In this document: in pieces, positions 17,153 to 26,337 of the stretch
Layout of the letters: each line of letters begins with the position of its first letter
How positions within the stretch are numbered: the stretch's first letter is position 1
Source: an uncultured Collinsella sp.
GTDB taxonomy: Bacteria > Actinomycetota > Coriobacteriia > Coriobacteriales > Coriobacteriaceae
Direction of reading: 5' to 3'
Assembly (NCBI GenBank): GCA_959026535.1
Contig: CAUFMB010000012.1
Coordinates: 1-54,189 of the forward strand
DNA: 54,189 nucleotides
Notes under the pieces: model-generated
Databases searched by the model: none
Told to the model about the DNA's origin: nothing
What the model saw: the letters and a program-made list of their open reading frames with translations, nothing else
Made by a program: the position numbers and the translations under genes

Positions 17153-18814
17153 CTACTCGATCGAGAAGATCACGGGATAGAGCGGCTGCTCGCCACGATG
17201 GGCGTCGATCTCCAGGTCGGGCTGAGCCTCCTCGATAGCGTCGACGATCTCCTGGAAGGCCTCATCGGACAGATCCTCGCCAGCCAGAATCGTCAGCGCG
17301 TCGCCCTCCTCTTCCTCCTGCATGCGGTTGATGCAGTCGAGCGTGACCTGCTTCACGTCGGAGCCGACCACATCGATGGAGCCGGCGATGATACCCATGA
17401 CGTCACCGGAGTGAATCGGCGAGCCGTCGGAGGCGCTGGAATCGCGCACGGCACGGGTGACCTCGCCATCGCGGACCTCGCTGATGGCATCGACCATAGC
17501 GGCAACAGCATCCTCGAGCTCGGAATCGGGCAGGACCGCGAACAGCGCGGAGAAGGCCTGCGGGACGGTCTTGGTGGGAACGACGGCAACCTTCTTGTCG
17601 GTGCAGGCAGAGGCAGCGGCCTCGGCAGCCATGCGGATGTTGCCGTTGTTGGGCAGGATGATGACCGAGGTCGCGTTGACCTGGTCGACGGCGCCCAGCA
17701 AGTCGGCGGTCGAGGGGTTCATGGTCTGGCCACCCGACACGATCACATCGACGCCGAGGGACTTGAGGATGTCAGCCTCACCAGAGCCAGCCGCAACGGC
17801 GACAAAGCCCAGAGCCTTCGCGGGCTCGGCAGACTTCTCCTGATCCTCGTGAATCTTAGCGGTACGGTCGTGGGCCTCCATCTCCATGTTGTGGATAAAG
17901 ACCTCATAGATCTGACCGAGTTGCAACATGTGCTCGAGCACCAGGTTAGGGGTGTTGGAGTGAACGTGGATCTTGTAGTCGGGATAAGCGCCCACGAGCA
18001 GCTCGCAGTCGCCCATGGAACCCAGGAACTTCAGGCACTCGTCCTCGTCAAACGGAGCGTCGGCCTTAAAGAGGAACTCGTTGCAGTAGCGGAACTCAGA
18101 GCCCTCCCAGTCGTCGTTGGCCTCAATTTCGACGCGATCGAGAGCCGCGTCGCGTGCAGAGCCGGCGGAATCAAACGTAGCGGAGAAATCCTCGACCACG
18201 GTGCTGCGGCCAAGGGCGGCGGCAACAAAGTTCTCCAAGAAGATGGCAAAGCCAAAGGCGCCGGAGTCGACCACGCCGTTCTCCTTGAGGACGGGCAGCA
18301 GGTCGGGCGTGCGGGCGACGGACTGGTAGGCCTCGACGACGATGGCGTCGAGCGCATCCTCGGCAGAGAACTTCTTCTTCTCGCACTCATCTGCCTTGGT
18401 CGAAACATCACGCAGGACCGTGAGGATCGTGCCCTCGATGGGCTTACGAACAGCCTGGAAAGCAACCTTGACGGCACGACGGAAGGCGAAGGCGATATTG
18501 GCGGACGTAATGGGCTCATCGGCAGAGACAAGGCCCTCGGCCACGCCGCGCAAGATCTGCGAGGTGATGACGCCGGAGTTGCCGCGAGCACCCATCAGGG
18601 AGCCGTGGGTAATGGCGCCAGCAATGGCCTCCATGTCGGCATCGGCGGGAAGGGCGGAAAGCTCCTTGGTCACCGAGGCGAGCGTGAGCGACATGTTGGT
18701 GCCGGTGTCACCGTCGGGTACGGGGAAGACGTTGAGCTTGTTGATCTCCTCGGCCTTTTCGGAAACGGCAGCCGCAGCGATCGGAAAACAGGTGCGAATG
18801 GTCTTTGCAATCAT
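17153..18814 (-). CDS. fakA: DAK2-domain fatty acid kinase catalytic subunit (FakA/YloV)
   Basis: Phosphorylates fatty acids presented by a FakB carrier, feeding exogenous fatty acids into the PlsX/PlsY pathway. The nucleotide-binding signature NVFPVPDGDTGTNMS is at about 29-43, followed by GARGNSGVI-type glycine loops, an Asp23-like middle domain and a C-terminal DegV-related region (553 residues). The N-terminus is slightly short for the family, and the Shine-Dalgarno (GGAG) is about 13 bases away, so the start is less sure. No fakB gene is in the window. Confidence 0.88.
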   Translation of the reverse strand: MIAKTIRTCFPIAAAAVSEKAEEINKLNVFPVPDGDTGTNMSLTLASVTKELSALPADADMEAIAGAITHGSLMGARGNSGVITSQILRGVAEGLVSADEPITSANIAFAFRRAVKVAFQAVRKPIEGTILTVLRDVSTKADECEKKKFSAEDALDAIVVEAYQSVARTPDLLPVLKENGVVDSGAFGFAIFLENFVAAALGRSTVVEDFSATFDSAGSARDAALDRVEIEANDDWEGSEFRYCNEFLFKADAPFDEDECLKFLGSMGDCELLVGAYPDYKIHVHSNTPNLVLEHMLQLGQIYEVFIHNMEMEAHDRTAKIHEDQEKSAEPAKALGFVAVAAGSGEADILKSLGVDVIVSGGQTMNPSTADLLGAVDQVNATSVIILPNNGNIRMAAEAAASACTDKKVAVVPTKTVPQAFSALFAVLPDSELEDAVAAMVDAISEVRDGEVTRAVRDSSASDGSPIHSGDVMGIIAGSIDVVGSDVKQVTLDCINRMQEEEEGDALTILAGEDLSDEAFQEIVDAIEEAQPDLEIDAHRGEQPLYPVIFSIE

Positions 18815-18841
18815 GAGTGGTGAAATCTCCGTATTCGGATG

Positions 18842-19198
18842 CTAGTTCAGACGGCTCTTGAGCGCGTCGATGTAAATGCCGATCTTAAGACTGGCGGGAT
18901 CGATTTGGGCGATCTCCTGCAGGGTGAAGGCGACGGAGCTCGAAAGATTGTGGCAGACGGACTTCATGTTGACGCCGTTCTCGAGCACGACGTGAAGGTC
19001 GACCGTAAGGCCGTTCTCGTCGGCGGAAACAAGCACGCCCTTGCGGAGGCGCTGGCCGGCAAGCAGGCGCACGCTCTCGGCGCCCTGCAGCTGTTCGGCC
19101 ATACCGACGACGCCGTAGCACGTCATCGCGGCATAACCGGCAATATCGGCAATAACGTCGTTCGAGACGCTCAGGCTGCCGTTAATGGTCTCAGACAC
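18842..19198 (-). CDS. Asp23/Gls24 (YloU) family protein
   Basis: A 118-residue Asp23/Gls24-type protein, a family associated with the envelope stress response and often paired with fakA. Signature regions are ISNDVIADIAGYAAMTCYGVVGM-like (residues 9-30) and VDLHVVLENGVNMKSVC. GTG 19198 is chosen since AAGGAG lies six bases upstream; an ATG at 19231 would place that site inside the protein. The rpmB gene that often lies divergently beside this family is absent here. Confidence 0.87.
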   Translation of the reverse strand: MSETINGSLSVSNDVIADIAGYAAMTCYGVVGMAEQLQGAESVRLLAGQRLRKGVLVSADENGLTVDLHVVLENGVNMKSVCHNLSSSVAFTLQEIAQIDPASLKIGIYIDALKSRLN

Positions 19199-19356
19199 AA
19201 GAATCTCCTTTTCTGGTACTCGCGGCACCATGTCGTGGGAGCAATCATTCCAATAGTTTACAACGACAGCGCCATGTTAAGGCCACGGGGTTCGCGATTA
19301 CATCCTCGACACGAAATGTTGATACGGTAACGTTCGCCGCCGGCGATCGCGGCATG

Positions 19357-19386
19357 AAAAAACCCGCCGCATAAGCGACGGGTTTT
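19357..19386 (-). terminator. Terminator after the tRNA-Asn pair
   Basis: On the minus strand, 12-base arms (19375-19386 and 19359-19370) pair with one wobble around TTAT and end in a T-run. This closes the tRNA transcript before the asp23 operon. Confidence 0.75.
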
Positions 19387-19392
19387 AAAACC

Positions 19393-19467
19393 TGGCTCCC
19401 CGGGTAGGACTCGAACCTACAACAGCGCGGTTAACAGCCGCGTGCTCTACCATTGAGCTACCGAGGA
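19393..19467 (-). tRNA. tRNA-Asn (GTT), distal copy
   Basis: A 75-base tRNA with encoded CCA. The acceptor stem TCCTCGG pairs with CCGGGGA, the T loop is GGTTCGAGTCC, and the anticodon GTT sits in CTGTTAAC. It is identical to the copy at 19502-19576. Confidence 0.96.
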
Positions 19468-19474
19468 ATTTAAA

Positions 19475-19492
19475 AGCCCAGCGAAATGGGCT
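19475..19492 (-). terminator. Hairpin between the two tRNA-Asn genes
   Basis: AGCCCA/TGGGCT arms with a 6-base loop, followed by TTTT on the minus strand. It could be a partial terminator or a processing site separating the two tRNAs. Confidence 0.4.
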
Positions 19493-19501
19493 GAGAAATT
19501 C

Positions 19502-19576
19502 TGGCTCCCCGGGTAGGACTCGAACCTACAACAGCGCGGTTAACAGCCGCGTGCTCTACCATTGAGCTACCGAGGA
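19502..19576 (-). tRNA. tRNA-Asn (GTT), promoter-proximal copy
   Basis: Same 75-base sequence as the distal copy, including CCA and the GTT anticodon. It is about 25 bases downstream of the predicted start of transcription. Confidence 0.96.
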
Positions 19577-19606
19577 ATAGGTGCGTGCTCTCAAGCAACG
19601 AAGTTT

Positions 19607-19634
19607 ATTATACGGACGATTGGACGAAGGGCAA
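19607..19634 (-). promoter_or_regulatory. Promoter of the tRNA-Asn pair
   Basis: TTGCCC (19629-19634) and a perfect TATAAT (19607-19612) are separated by 16 bp on the minus strand and point at the tRNA genes. Confidence 0.75.
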
Positions 19635-19661
19635 GAACTTTTTTAAGAAATTTTCCGACCC

Positions 19662-19715
19662 AGTCATTGGGGACGTTCTTGAATGACAAGTCGTTTAAGA
19701 ACGTCCCCAACGACT
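19662..19715. repeat. REP-like inverted repeat, 19-bp arms
   Basis: Arms 19662-19680 and 19697-19715 match over 18 of 19 bases around a 16-base loop. The core TTGGGGACGTTCTT resembles short dispersed palindromes of other bacteria. It lies between the sigA terminator and the tRNA promoter. Whether it is dispersed in this genome cannot be told from one window. Confidence 0.55.
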
Positions 19716-19721
19716 ACATGA

Positions 19722-19755
19722 AAGCGCCCCCAAGTGGATGTGCTTGAGGGCGCTT
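19722..19755 (-). terminator. Terminator downstream of sigA
   Basis: AAGCGCCCTCAAG and CTTGGGGGCGCTT arms (13 bp with one mismatch) lie just past the sigA stop. The T-run is short (TTTC). Confidence 0.6.
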
Positions 19756-19768
19756 CTTGCTTGCGAGG

Positions 19769-21109
19769 TTAAGACTCAATGTAGTCTTTGAGCTTGCTGC
19801 TGCGGCTCGGGTGGCGGAGCTTGGCCAGGGTCTTGGACTCGATCTGGCGGATACGCTCGCGCGTGACGCCAAACTCGCGACCGACTTCCTCGAGCGTGCG
19901 GGGATGTCCGTCAACGAGACCAAAGCGCAGCTCGATAACCTTGCGCTCACGATCGGCAAGCGAATCGAGCACCTGGGTGAGCTGCTCCTGCAGCATGGAG
20001 AAGCTGGCGGCATCGGGCGGAACGATAGCCTGGGAGTCCTCGATGAAGTCGCCCAGCTGGGAATCCTCTTCCTCACCGATCGGGGTCTCGAGCGACACGG
20101 GCTCCTGCGAAATCTTCTGGATCTCGCGGACGCGGTCGGCGCTCATGTCCATCTCAGCACCGATCTCCTCAGGGGTCGGGTCGCGACCCAGATCCTGGAG
20201 GAGCTGGCGTTGCACGCGGACGAGCTTGTTGATGGTCTCGACCATGTGCACGGGAATACGGATGGTACGGGCCTGGTCGGCAATAGCGCGCGTAATGGCC
20301 TGACGGATCCACCACGTGGCGTACGTGGAGAACTTAAAGCCCTTCTGGTAGTCGAACTTCTCGACGGCGCGGATCAGACCGAGGTTGCCCTCCTGAATCA
20401 GATCCAGGAACAGCATGCCACGGCCGACATAGCGCTTGGCGATGGAGACGACCAGACGCAGGTTTGCGCTGATGAGCGCCTGCTTGGCCTCAAGACCAAC
20501 ATTCTCAATACGCGTAAGTCGACGCATCTCGGAGCGTGTGAGTTCAATCTCGCCTGCATCGGCAGCCTCGAGCTTCTCGGTAGCCTCGAGACCGGCCTCA
20601 ATCTTCATGGCCAGATCGACCTCTTCAGATGCGGTCAGCAGGTCGACCTTACCGATCTCCTTGAGGTACATACGAACCGGGTCGCCGGTCAGCATCACCG
20701 TGGAGGCATCGATGCCGCGCACGCGCGAACGCGAACGGGACGTGCGCACGGTGCGCTTCTTCTTGCTCTTGGAAGAGCCCATCTCGGCATCGGCCTGGCG
20801 GGCCATCTTAAGCTCGTGATCGTCAAGCGAGCCGGAATCGTGCTCGTCATCGTCGAAATCGTCGGTATCGTTATCGTCATCGTCGACGTCCATCGGGGCG
20901 TCGTCGTTTCCGCTCGCGGAGATAATCTGGATGCCGCTGTTGCGCAGCGCGGAATACACCGCGTTGAGCTGCTCATCAGTAACATCGATATCCTTCAGGG
21001 CGACCTGAATCTCGTCCTCGGTTACCGAAGTCCTGTTTGAGCCATTGCCCATGAGCTTTGCAACGTAGGATTCCAGCCCAGTACCCGTGCTCTCAGTCTT
21101 TTTTGGCAC
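19769..21109 (-). CDS. sigA: Primary RNA polymerase sigma factor (RpoD/SigA)
   Basis: Housekeeping sigma-70 factor. A region 1.1-like N-terminus (20-65) is followed by a strongly acidic stretch (about 70-95, with MDVDDDDNDTDDFDDDE). Region 1.2 (DPVRMYLKEIGKVDLL), region 2 (FLDLIQEGNLGLIRAVEKFD and FSTYATWWIRQAITRAI) and region 4 (TLEEVGREFGVTRERIRQIE) are complete. The start is GTG 21109 with GGGAG upstream. 446 residues. It follows dnaG, the familiar dnaG-sigA macromolecular synthesis pair, with about 110 bases between. Confidence 0.97.
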   Translation of the reverse strand: MPKKTESTGTGLESYVAKLMGNGSNRTSVTEDEIQVALKDIDVTDEQLNAVYSALRNSGIQIISASGNDDAPMDVDDDDNDTDDFDDDEHDSGSLDDHELKMARQADAEMGSSKSKKKRTVRTSRSRSRVRGIDASTVMLTGDPVRMYLKEIGKVDLLTASEEVDLAMKIEAGLEATEKLEAADAGEIELTRSEMRRLTRIENVGLEAKQALISANLRLVVSIAKRYVGRGMLFLDLIQEGNLGLIRAVEKFDYQKGFKFSTYATWWIRQAITRAIADQARTIRIPVHMVETINKLVRVQRQLLQDLGRDPTPEEIGAEMDMSADRVREIQKISQEPVSLETPIGEEEDSQLGDFIEDSQAIVPPDAASFSMLQEQLTQVLDSLADRERKVIELRFGLVDGHPRTLEEVGREFGVTRERIRQIESKTLAKLRHPSRSSKLKDYIES

Positions 21110-21219
21110 AGATTCTCCCTTCGTAGTCCACAGGACTCAATACTTTAGCACACACGTAGACCTCTATACCCAAAATAAAGACAGGATATAGGCGAGAATA
21201 CGCTGGTTGACCACAACAT

Positions 21220-23349
21220 CTAGGCCTGATCGGCACCTGCGGTCTCCAAACCGATCAAACGGAACGGGTCGGCCACGCCACCGATCGACTTTTGGAGCTC
21301 GCGCTGGCGCTGTGAATCTTGCACCGCCTGCATCGTCAGCACGCGACGAGCCTCATCGTCGAGTGAACGGTCCTGACGCAACTTGGCCTGCGCGGCTCGC
21401 ATGCGACGTTTGATGGTGTAGAGCTCGAGCGTATCGAGCATAAAGACGATGTTCGTCTCGGTCGGGTGCTTGCTCGTCGCCGAGATGCGCCCGGCGCTGA
21501 CAAGCGACGCCGCCTCGGGACACACCGCCCGCGCCGCATCCATGCATGCCGCAGGATCGGTTCCCGGCGGCGTTGCCAGCACGGCCCACGCAATGGACTC
21601 GTGACGCGGGTCGACCCACTCGATAGAACAAATGCGATCGGCATACGTGCGGAACAGATCGGGGTAGCTCGTGAGCATCGTCAGCAGCTCGCGCTCCCCC
21701 GCCAGGGATTTCCGCTCCAGATCGGTCAAAACAATCGGCATCGACGGAGCTGCCGCCGCGCTTGAACTATCGGCAACGGGCGCAGCGCTTTCCATCCCCG
21801 CTGGCACATCGATTGGCGGCAGATCCTCGTCGACCTCCACCGGCGCGGCCCCATAGGCATCAAGCGGAACGTAGTCGTACGGGTCCTCCTCGACCGGTGC
21901 GGACACCGGCGGCGTCGCACCCGCGGCCCAGGCACCGCGACCGGTACTGCGCGCACCAGCCGCACCGCCGCCCGAGCTTCGTCCCTGCGAACCGCCCGCG
22001 CGCTCAGCTTGCGCGCGTTGACGCTCGTAGTTCTGCTCACGCCGGCGCTCGGCATCCTCACGCTTGGCGACATCGCGAAACACGCGGCCCGAACTCGCGC
22101 GCACGGTCTCCAGGTCCAAACCCAACAGGTCGGCAATCTGGATAAAGTACGTGTCGATCATATAGCTGTCGCGCAGCGGATAGATGAGCGTCAACGCATC
22201 CTCGAGCGCTTTGGCGCGACCGCCCGGCGTGGTAATGTCGCTCGACTCCTGCAGCGAGCGGTAGACAAAGTCCATGAGGGGCTCGGCGGCATCGATGCGC
22301 GCCTGAAGTGCCTCGCCGCCATGCGCCGTGATGAACTCCATGGGGTCGTTGCCGTCGGGCAGCACCACGCTGCGCAGGTCCATCGAATCCTGCTCGATAA
22401 ACTGAATCGCGCGGCGAGCGGCCTTTTGACCGGCGGCGTCGCCATCGAACATATATACAATGCGCTTGGCAAAGCGGGTGAGTGTCTTAACGTGATGTTC
22501 CGTGAGCGCCGTGCCCAGCGTGGCGACGACGTTTTTGATCCCTGCCTCCCAGCAGGCGATGCAGTCGGTATAGCCCTCCACCACGATGGCGGTATCCTGC
22601 GCGACGATAAACTCCTTGGCCCAGTTAAAGCCGTAGAGGTTTCGCTTTTTATGAAACACGCTCGTCTCGGCGGTGTTGAGGTACTTAGGCTGACCATCGC
22701 CCATAATGCGCCCGCCAAAGGCGATATTGTGACCCTGCTCATCAAAGATGGGAAACATCACACGGTCGTAAAAACGGTCGGCAAGCTGTCCGCGCCCACG
22801 GCTCACGGCCACGTTGGCGTCAATCATCTCCTGCGGGGTAAAGCCCGCTTGAGACAGATGCGAAACCAGTGCGTTGCGACCCGGCGCAAAGCCCAGGCAG
22901 TAGCGGCGACAGACGTCTCCACCCATGCCACGGCTGGCAAAGTACTCGCGCGGACGGCTGTCCTTACCGCGCATAAGCATGGTGTGGTAGAACTGAGCCG
23001 TCTCGGCGCACAGGTCATAGATGCGGGCGCGCTTGGTGCCGCGATCGCGCTGCGCACCGGTATCGTGCAGTTCAATGCCCGCACGATCAGCCAAATAGCG
23101 GATCGACTCGGGAAAACTCAGGTTCTCGCGCTTCATGATATAGGTGAAGACGTCGCCGCCCTCGCCGCAGCCAAAGCAGTGCCATACCTGCGTAGCAGGG
23201 ATAATGTGAAACGACGGGGTCTTTTCGCCATGGAACGGGCAGCAGCCCCAAAACTCATGGCCGCGGGGCTTGAGCTCGACCGTTTCCTGCACGATGGCAA
23301 CCAAGTCCGACGCCGCGCGTACCTGATCTTTTTCCTCATCGCTAATCAC
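21220..23349 (-). CDS. dnaG: DNA primase
   Basis: Synthesises RNA primers at the replication fork. The CHC2 zinc finger has CPFH (37-40) and CFGC (58-61); the TOPRIM core shows VVEGYTDCIACWEAGI and YMFDGDAAGQKAA. The region 430-560 is low-complexity and Gly/Ala/Pro-rich (RSSGGGAAGARSTGRG), linking to a C-terminal DnaB-interaction domain. The start is GTG 23349 with GGGGGTGAG upstream; it overlaps the ribF 3' end by 8 bases. 709 residues. Confidence 0.96.
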   Translation of the reverse strand: MISDEEKDQVRAASDLVAIVQETVELKPRGHEFWGCCPFHGEKTPSFHIIPATQVWHCFGCGEGGDVFTYIMKRENLSFPESIRYLADRAGIELHDTGAQRDRGTKRARIYDLCAETAQFYHTMLMRGKDSRPREYFASRGMGGDVCRRYCLGFAPGRNALVSHLSQAGFTPQEMIDANVAVSRGRGQLADRFYDRVMFPIFDEQGHNIAFGGRIMGDGQPKYLNTAETSVFHKKRNLYGFNWAKEFIVAQDTAIVVEGYTDCIACWEAGIKNVVATLGTALTEHHVKTLTRFAKRIVYMFDGDAAGQKAARRAIQFIEQDSMDLRSVVLPDGNDPMEFITAHGGEALQARIDAAEPLMDFVYRSLQESSDITTPGGRAKALEDALTLIYPLRDSYMIDTYFIQIADLLGLDLETVRASSGRVFRDVAKREDAERRREQNYERQRAQAERAGGSQGRSSGGGAAGARSTGRGAWAAGATPPVSAPVEEDPYDYVPLDAYGAAPVEVDEDLPPIDVPAGMESAAPVADSSSAAAAPSMPIVLTDLERKSLAGERELLTMLTSYPDLFRTYADRICSIEWVDPRHESIAWAVLATPPGTDPAACMDAARAVCPEAASLVSAGRISATSKHPTETNIVFMLDTLELYTIKRRMRAAQAKLRQDRSLDDEARRVLTMQAVQDSQRQRELQKSIGGVADPFRLIGLETAGADQA

Positions 23350-24349
23350 GGATGCTCACCCCCTGCTCACCCAAGTTATGACGAATATCGTCGATATTAC
23401 CCTCGACGGTCGCGATCAACTCGTCCAGGGAATCGAACACGCGAGACGGACGCAGCCAGCGCGTAAACGCCAGCGAAACGGAAGCGCCGTACAGGTCGCC
23501 CGTATAACCAATTAAGTTAGCCTCGAGGTGCGCGGATGCCGCATCGTCGGCATACGTCGGCGGCAGCCCGACGTTCACGGCAGCGGGCCACACGGTGTCA
23601 TCGACGAGCACCATGCCCTCATACACGCCATCGGCAGGCACCTGAATGCCATCGGACACCTGAAGATTTGCCGTGGGAAAGCCCATGCCAGAACCCTCGT
23701 GACGGCCGCGAATAACACCGCCACGCACCATATACGGGCGGCCAAGCAACTCAGCAGCAAGCTCCACATGGCCCTGTCCCAACTCATGACGAATGCGGGT
23801 GGCGCAAATGGCCTCACCGCCCTCACAAAGCAGGTCGTGACCATACACGTCAGCGCCGCGCTCGGCACCCCAGGCGCGCATTTCGGCAACACCAGATGCA
23901 CCGCCACGGCCCAGCCTAAAGTCGCTGCCAACGCGAATCGAGCGAATGTCGACCAGACGCGACACCAGCGAGAGAAAATCAACATGGTCGAGTACCGCAA
24001 CCTCTGGCGTAAAGGGAACGGCCACCACCACATCGACCCCGGTCTGAGCCAAGGCATGCAGACGGTCGGCCGTCGTCATCAATTTTTGAGCGGGCGAAGA
24101 GCTCACCACAACGTCCGGGTCGGGATCGAAGGTAACTACGACTGCCTTGCAGCCATGGGCACGGGCATCACGGACAAGCGCCGCAATGAGCTCCTGGTGT
24201 CCACGGTGCACGCCATCGAACACGCCAATGGCGATCGATGCGGCACCCAAGTGCTCGCACTTATCAAACGTATCGGCAGTAACGATGCGAGCCTCATCCA
24301 ACTCACCCGCGAAAAAGATACGCGCGAGCTCGTGGGGCGTCAGCATCAT
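23342..24349 (-). CDS. ribF: Bifunctional riboflavin kinase / FAD synthetase
   Basis: Makes FMN and then FAD. The N-terminal adenylyltransferase half has IGVFDGVHRGHQELI (about 40-54). The C-terminal riboflavin-kinase half has GMGFPTANLQ and VYEGMVLVDDTVWPAAVNVG. 335 residues. The ATG-ATG start overlaps the truB stop. The truB-ribF adjacency downstream of rbfA/infB is standard. Confidence 0.95.
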   Translation of the reverse strand: MMLTPHELARIFFAGELDEARIVTADTFDKCEHLGAASIAIGVFDGVHRGHQELIAALVRDARAHGCKAVVVTFDPDPDVVVSSSPAQKLMTTADRLHALAQTGVDVVVAVPFTPEVAVLDHVDFLSLVSRLVDIRSIRVGSDFRLGRGGASGVAEMRAWGAERGADVYGHDLLCEGGEAICATRIRHELGQGHVELAAELLGRPYMVRGGVIRGRHEGSGMGFPTANLQVSDGIQVPADGVYEGMVLVDDTVWPAAVNVGLPPTYADDAASAHLEANLIGYTGDLYGASVSLAFTRWLRPSRVFDSLDELIATVEGNIDDIRHNLGEQGVSIRD

Positions 24350-25278
24350 CGAACACCGCCGATCGCCTGCGGAAAGACGTGCTCCATCACAAAGCGGCCG
24401 CCCTCAATATGAGCGAGCGCCTTGAGTCCCCCATCGAGTACGAGCGCGAACGGCGCCTTCGCCGTATCGAAGTCCGCAAGCGCGCGTTCAACGGGAACGC
24501 GGCGGCCACAAAGCAGGTCGTCTGCAAGATTACCCGGCAAATCGACACGCGTGGCACCTAGGGCGGCGATGGGATCCAGAGCGAAACCGGCAGCGGTCTC
24601 GGCAGAGAGCTCCTCTACCGCATGACAGGCGCCAATGGAAACCACGCCGGAGGCCGTACGGCGCAGCGCGGAAATATGTGTAGCGCTATCGCAGGCACGA
24701 CCCAGATCGCGAGCGAGCGCGCGAATGTAGGTGCCTTTGCTTACCGAAAACGCCACGGTCCAGACGCACGTATCGCCCTCGCCGCCCACGGCGATCAGGT
24801 CGGCGGCATAGACCTCGACGGGGCGCGGGGGCAACTCAACCGCATTGCCCTCGCGAGCACTCTTATAGGCGCGAACGCCATTGACCGAGATGGCCGAAAA
24901 CGCTGGCGGCACCTGCATCTGCGGGCCAAGCATAGCGGCCAGCTGCTCACGGGCGTAAGCGAGATTGCGCAGCTCGGGGGCAACGGGCACCGCGCGGACA
25001 GCCTCGCCCTCCGCGTCATCGGTATTGGTCTCGACACCAAACGAAATGTCGGCGACATAACTTTTGGTATCGAGGGTTAGCATGCCCAGCAGACGGGTCG
25101 CCTGGCCCACGCCCACCACCATGACACCCGAGGCCATGGGGTCGAGCGTACCGGCATGGCCGACGCGTCGCTCATGGAGGGCGCGCCGGCACTGCGACAC
25201 CACGTCGTGGGACGTGCAGCCCACCGGCTTATCGACGGCGAGCAGCATATTCAATTGAGAAGGCGTACGACGAGCCAT
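24346..25278 (-). CDS. truB: tRNA pseudouridine(55) synthase
   Basis: Isomerises U55 in the T loop of tRNAs. Motifs: LLAVDKPVGCTSHDVV, the catalytic aspartate in RVGHAGTLDPMASGVM, and KGTYIRALARDLG. 310 residues. A weak GGATGG precedes ATG 25278. Confidence 0.95.
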   Translation of the reverse strand: MARRTPSQLNMLLAVDKPVGCTSHDVVSQCRRALHERRVGHAGTLDPMASGVMVVGVGQATRLLGMLTLDTKSYVADISFGVETNTDDAEGEAVRAVPVAPELRNLAYAREQLAAMLGPQMQVPPAFSAISVNGVRAYKSAREGNAVELPPRPVEVYAADLIAVGGEGDTCVWTVAFSVSKGTYIRALARDLGRACDSATHISALRRTASGVVSIGACHAVEELSAETAAGFALDPIAALGATRVDLPGNLADDLLCGRRVPVERALADFDTAKAPFALVLDGGLKALAHIEGGRFVMEHVFPQAIGGVR

Positions 25279-25293
25279 GTACCATCCAAAAAG

Positions 25294-26337
25294 TTAGAGC
25301 TCGACGGTCACCGAAGCGGGATCCTCCCCCACCAGCTCGGCCAGCATGGGAAGTGCCACGGCGAGCGTCTCGCGAATCGTTCCGTTGTTGGAAAAGCCGG
25401 CGGCGGCATGATGCCCGCCACCGCCAAAGTTGGCAGCGATCTCGGACACATCGAGGTCACCCTTGGAGCGCAGGTTGCCGCGCACCTTGGTATCGCCCTC
25501 GATGCCCTTTAGGAACAGGCAGACCTCAACGCCCATCACCGAACGCACCACATCGACCAGACCGTCACACTCATCCGAAGTGACGCCGCAGGCCTCGAGG
25601 TCGCTCTGGTACGCATAACTATATGCCACGCGACCGTGCGCCACGGTCTTGATACGACCCATAACGATGGACTTGAGATGCAAGAACTCTACGCGCATGC
25701 TCTGGTAGACCTCGAGCGCGACGCGCGCCGGATCGGCACCGTGCGCGACCAGGCGCGAGGCGGCATGGAACGCAGCGGCATCGGCGTTTTGGTACTGAAA
25801 ACGACCGGTATCGGTCACCAGGCCGCACAGCAGGCAGGTCGCGACACCGTTGCGAGCCACAATGCCGCAATTGTCCAAAAAGCGGTCGATGATCATGGCG
25901 CAGGCCGCGGCGCCGACGCACCTCAGGCTCAGCTCGGCAAATTCCTCACGCGCCGGATGGTGATCGAAGCACACCACATGCGACGAGCGGCGGAGCACCT
26001 CGGCGGAGTTGTTCAGACGCTCGACGACCGGCACGTCCACCGAGATGAACAGGTCCGGATTGCCGGTATACGCAGATGCCGGCACCAGACGGTCGGCGCC
26101 CTCCATAAAGCGGTAGATGCGCGGAACCGGGTCATCGTCTGCCAGCAGCAGGGCAATGTCCTTGTTGGGGAAAAACTTCATAAGCGATAAGCCCAGACCA
26201 AGCACGGAGCCCAGGGCGTCGCCATCGGGAGACGTATGTCCCGAAATCGCAATGGAGGACGCATCCTCGATGAGCTCGAGGATGCGTCGCTGAATATCTG
26301 CAGACTCGCACGATGCGAGGTCGGCGGAATTACTCAT
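25294..26337 (-). CDS. nrnA: DHH-family phosphoesterase (NrnA-like oligoribonuclease / pAp phosphatase)
   Basis: NrnA-type enzymes degrade 2-5-nucleotide RNAs and 3'-phosphoadenosine 5'-phosphate. They may also hydrolyse pGpG and pApA, a relevant point because this window carries a c-di-GMP-type receptor. Motifs: SGHTSPDGDALGS (metal site), CFDHHPAREEFAE (DHH), and the DHHA1 signature GGGGHHAAAGFS at the C-terminus. ATG 26337 overlaps the rbfA stop by 8 bases and follows GGAGG. 347 residues. Confidence 0.9.
   Translation of the reverse strand: MSNSADLASCESADIQRRILELIEDASSIAISGHTSPDGDALGSVLGLGLSLMKFFPNKDIALLLADDDPVPRIYRFMEGADRLVPASAYTGNPDLFISVDVPVVERLNNSAEVLRRSSHVVCFDHHPAREEFAELSLRCVGAAACAMIIDRFLDNCGIVARNGVATCLLCGLVTDTGRFQYQNADAAAFHAASRLVAHGADPARVALEVYQSMRVEFLHLKSIVMGRIKTVAHGRVAYSYAYQSDLEACGVTSDECDGLVDVVRSVMGVEVCLFLKGIEGDTKVRGNLRSKGDLDVSEIAANFGGGGHHAAAGFSNNGTIRETLAVALPMLAELVGEDPASVTVEL

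Noticed and set aside
19199..19356. rpmB (L28) gene divergent from asp23
   Set aside because: Common in this setting, but no L28-like frame is present. The stretch holds no gene and only weak promoter-like sequences.
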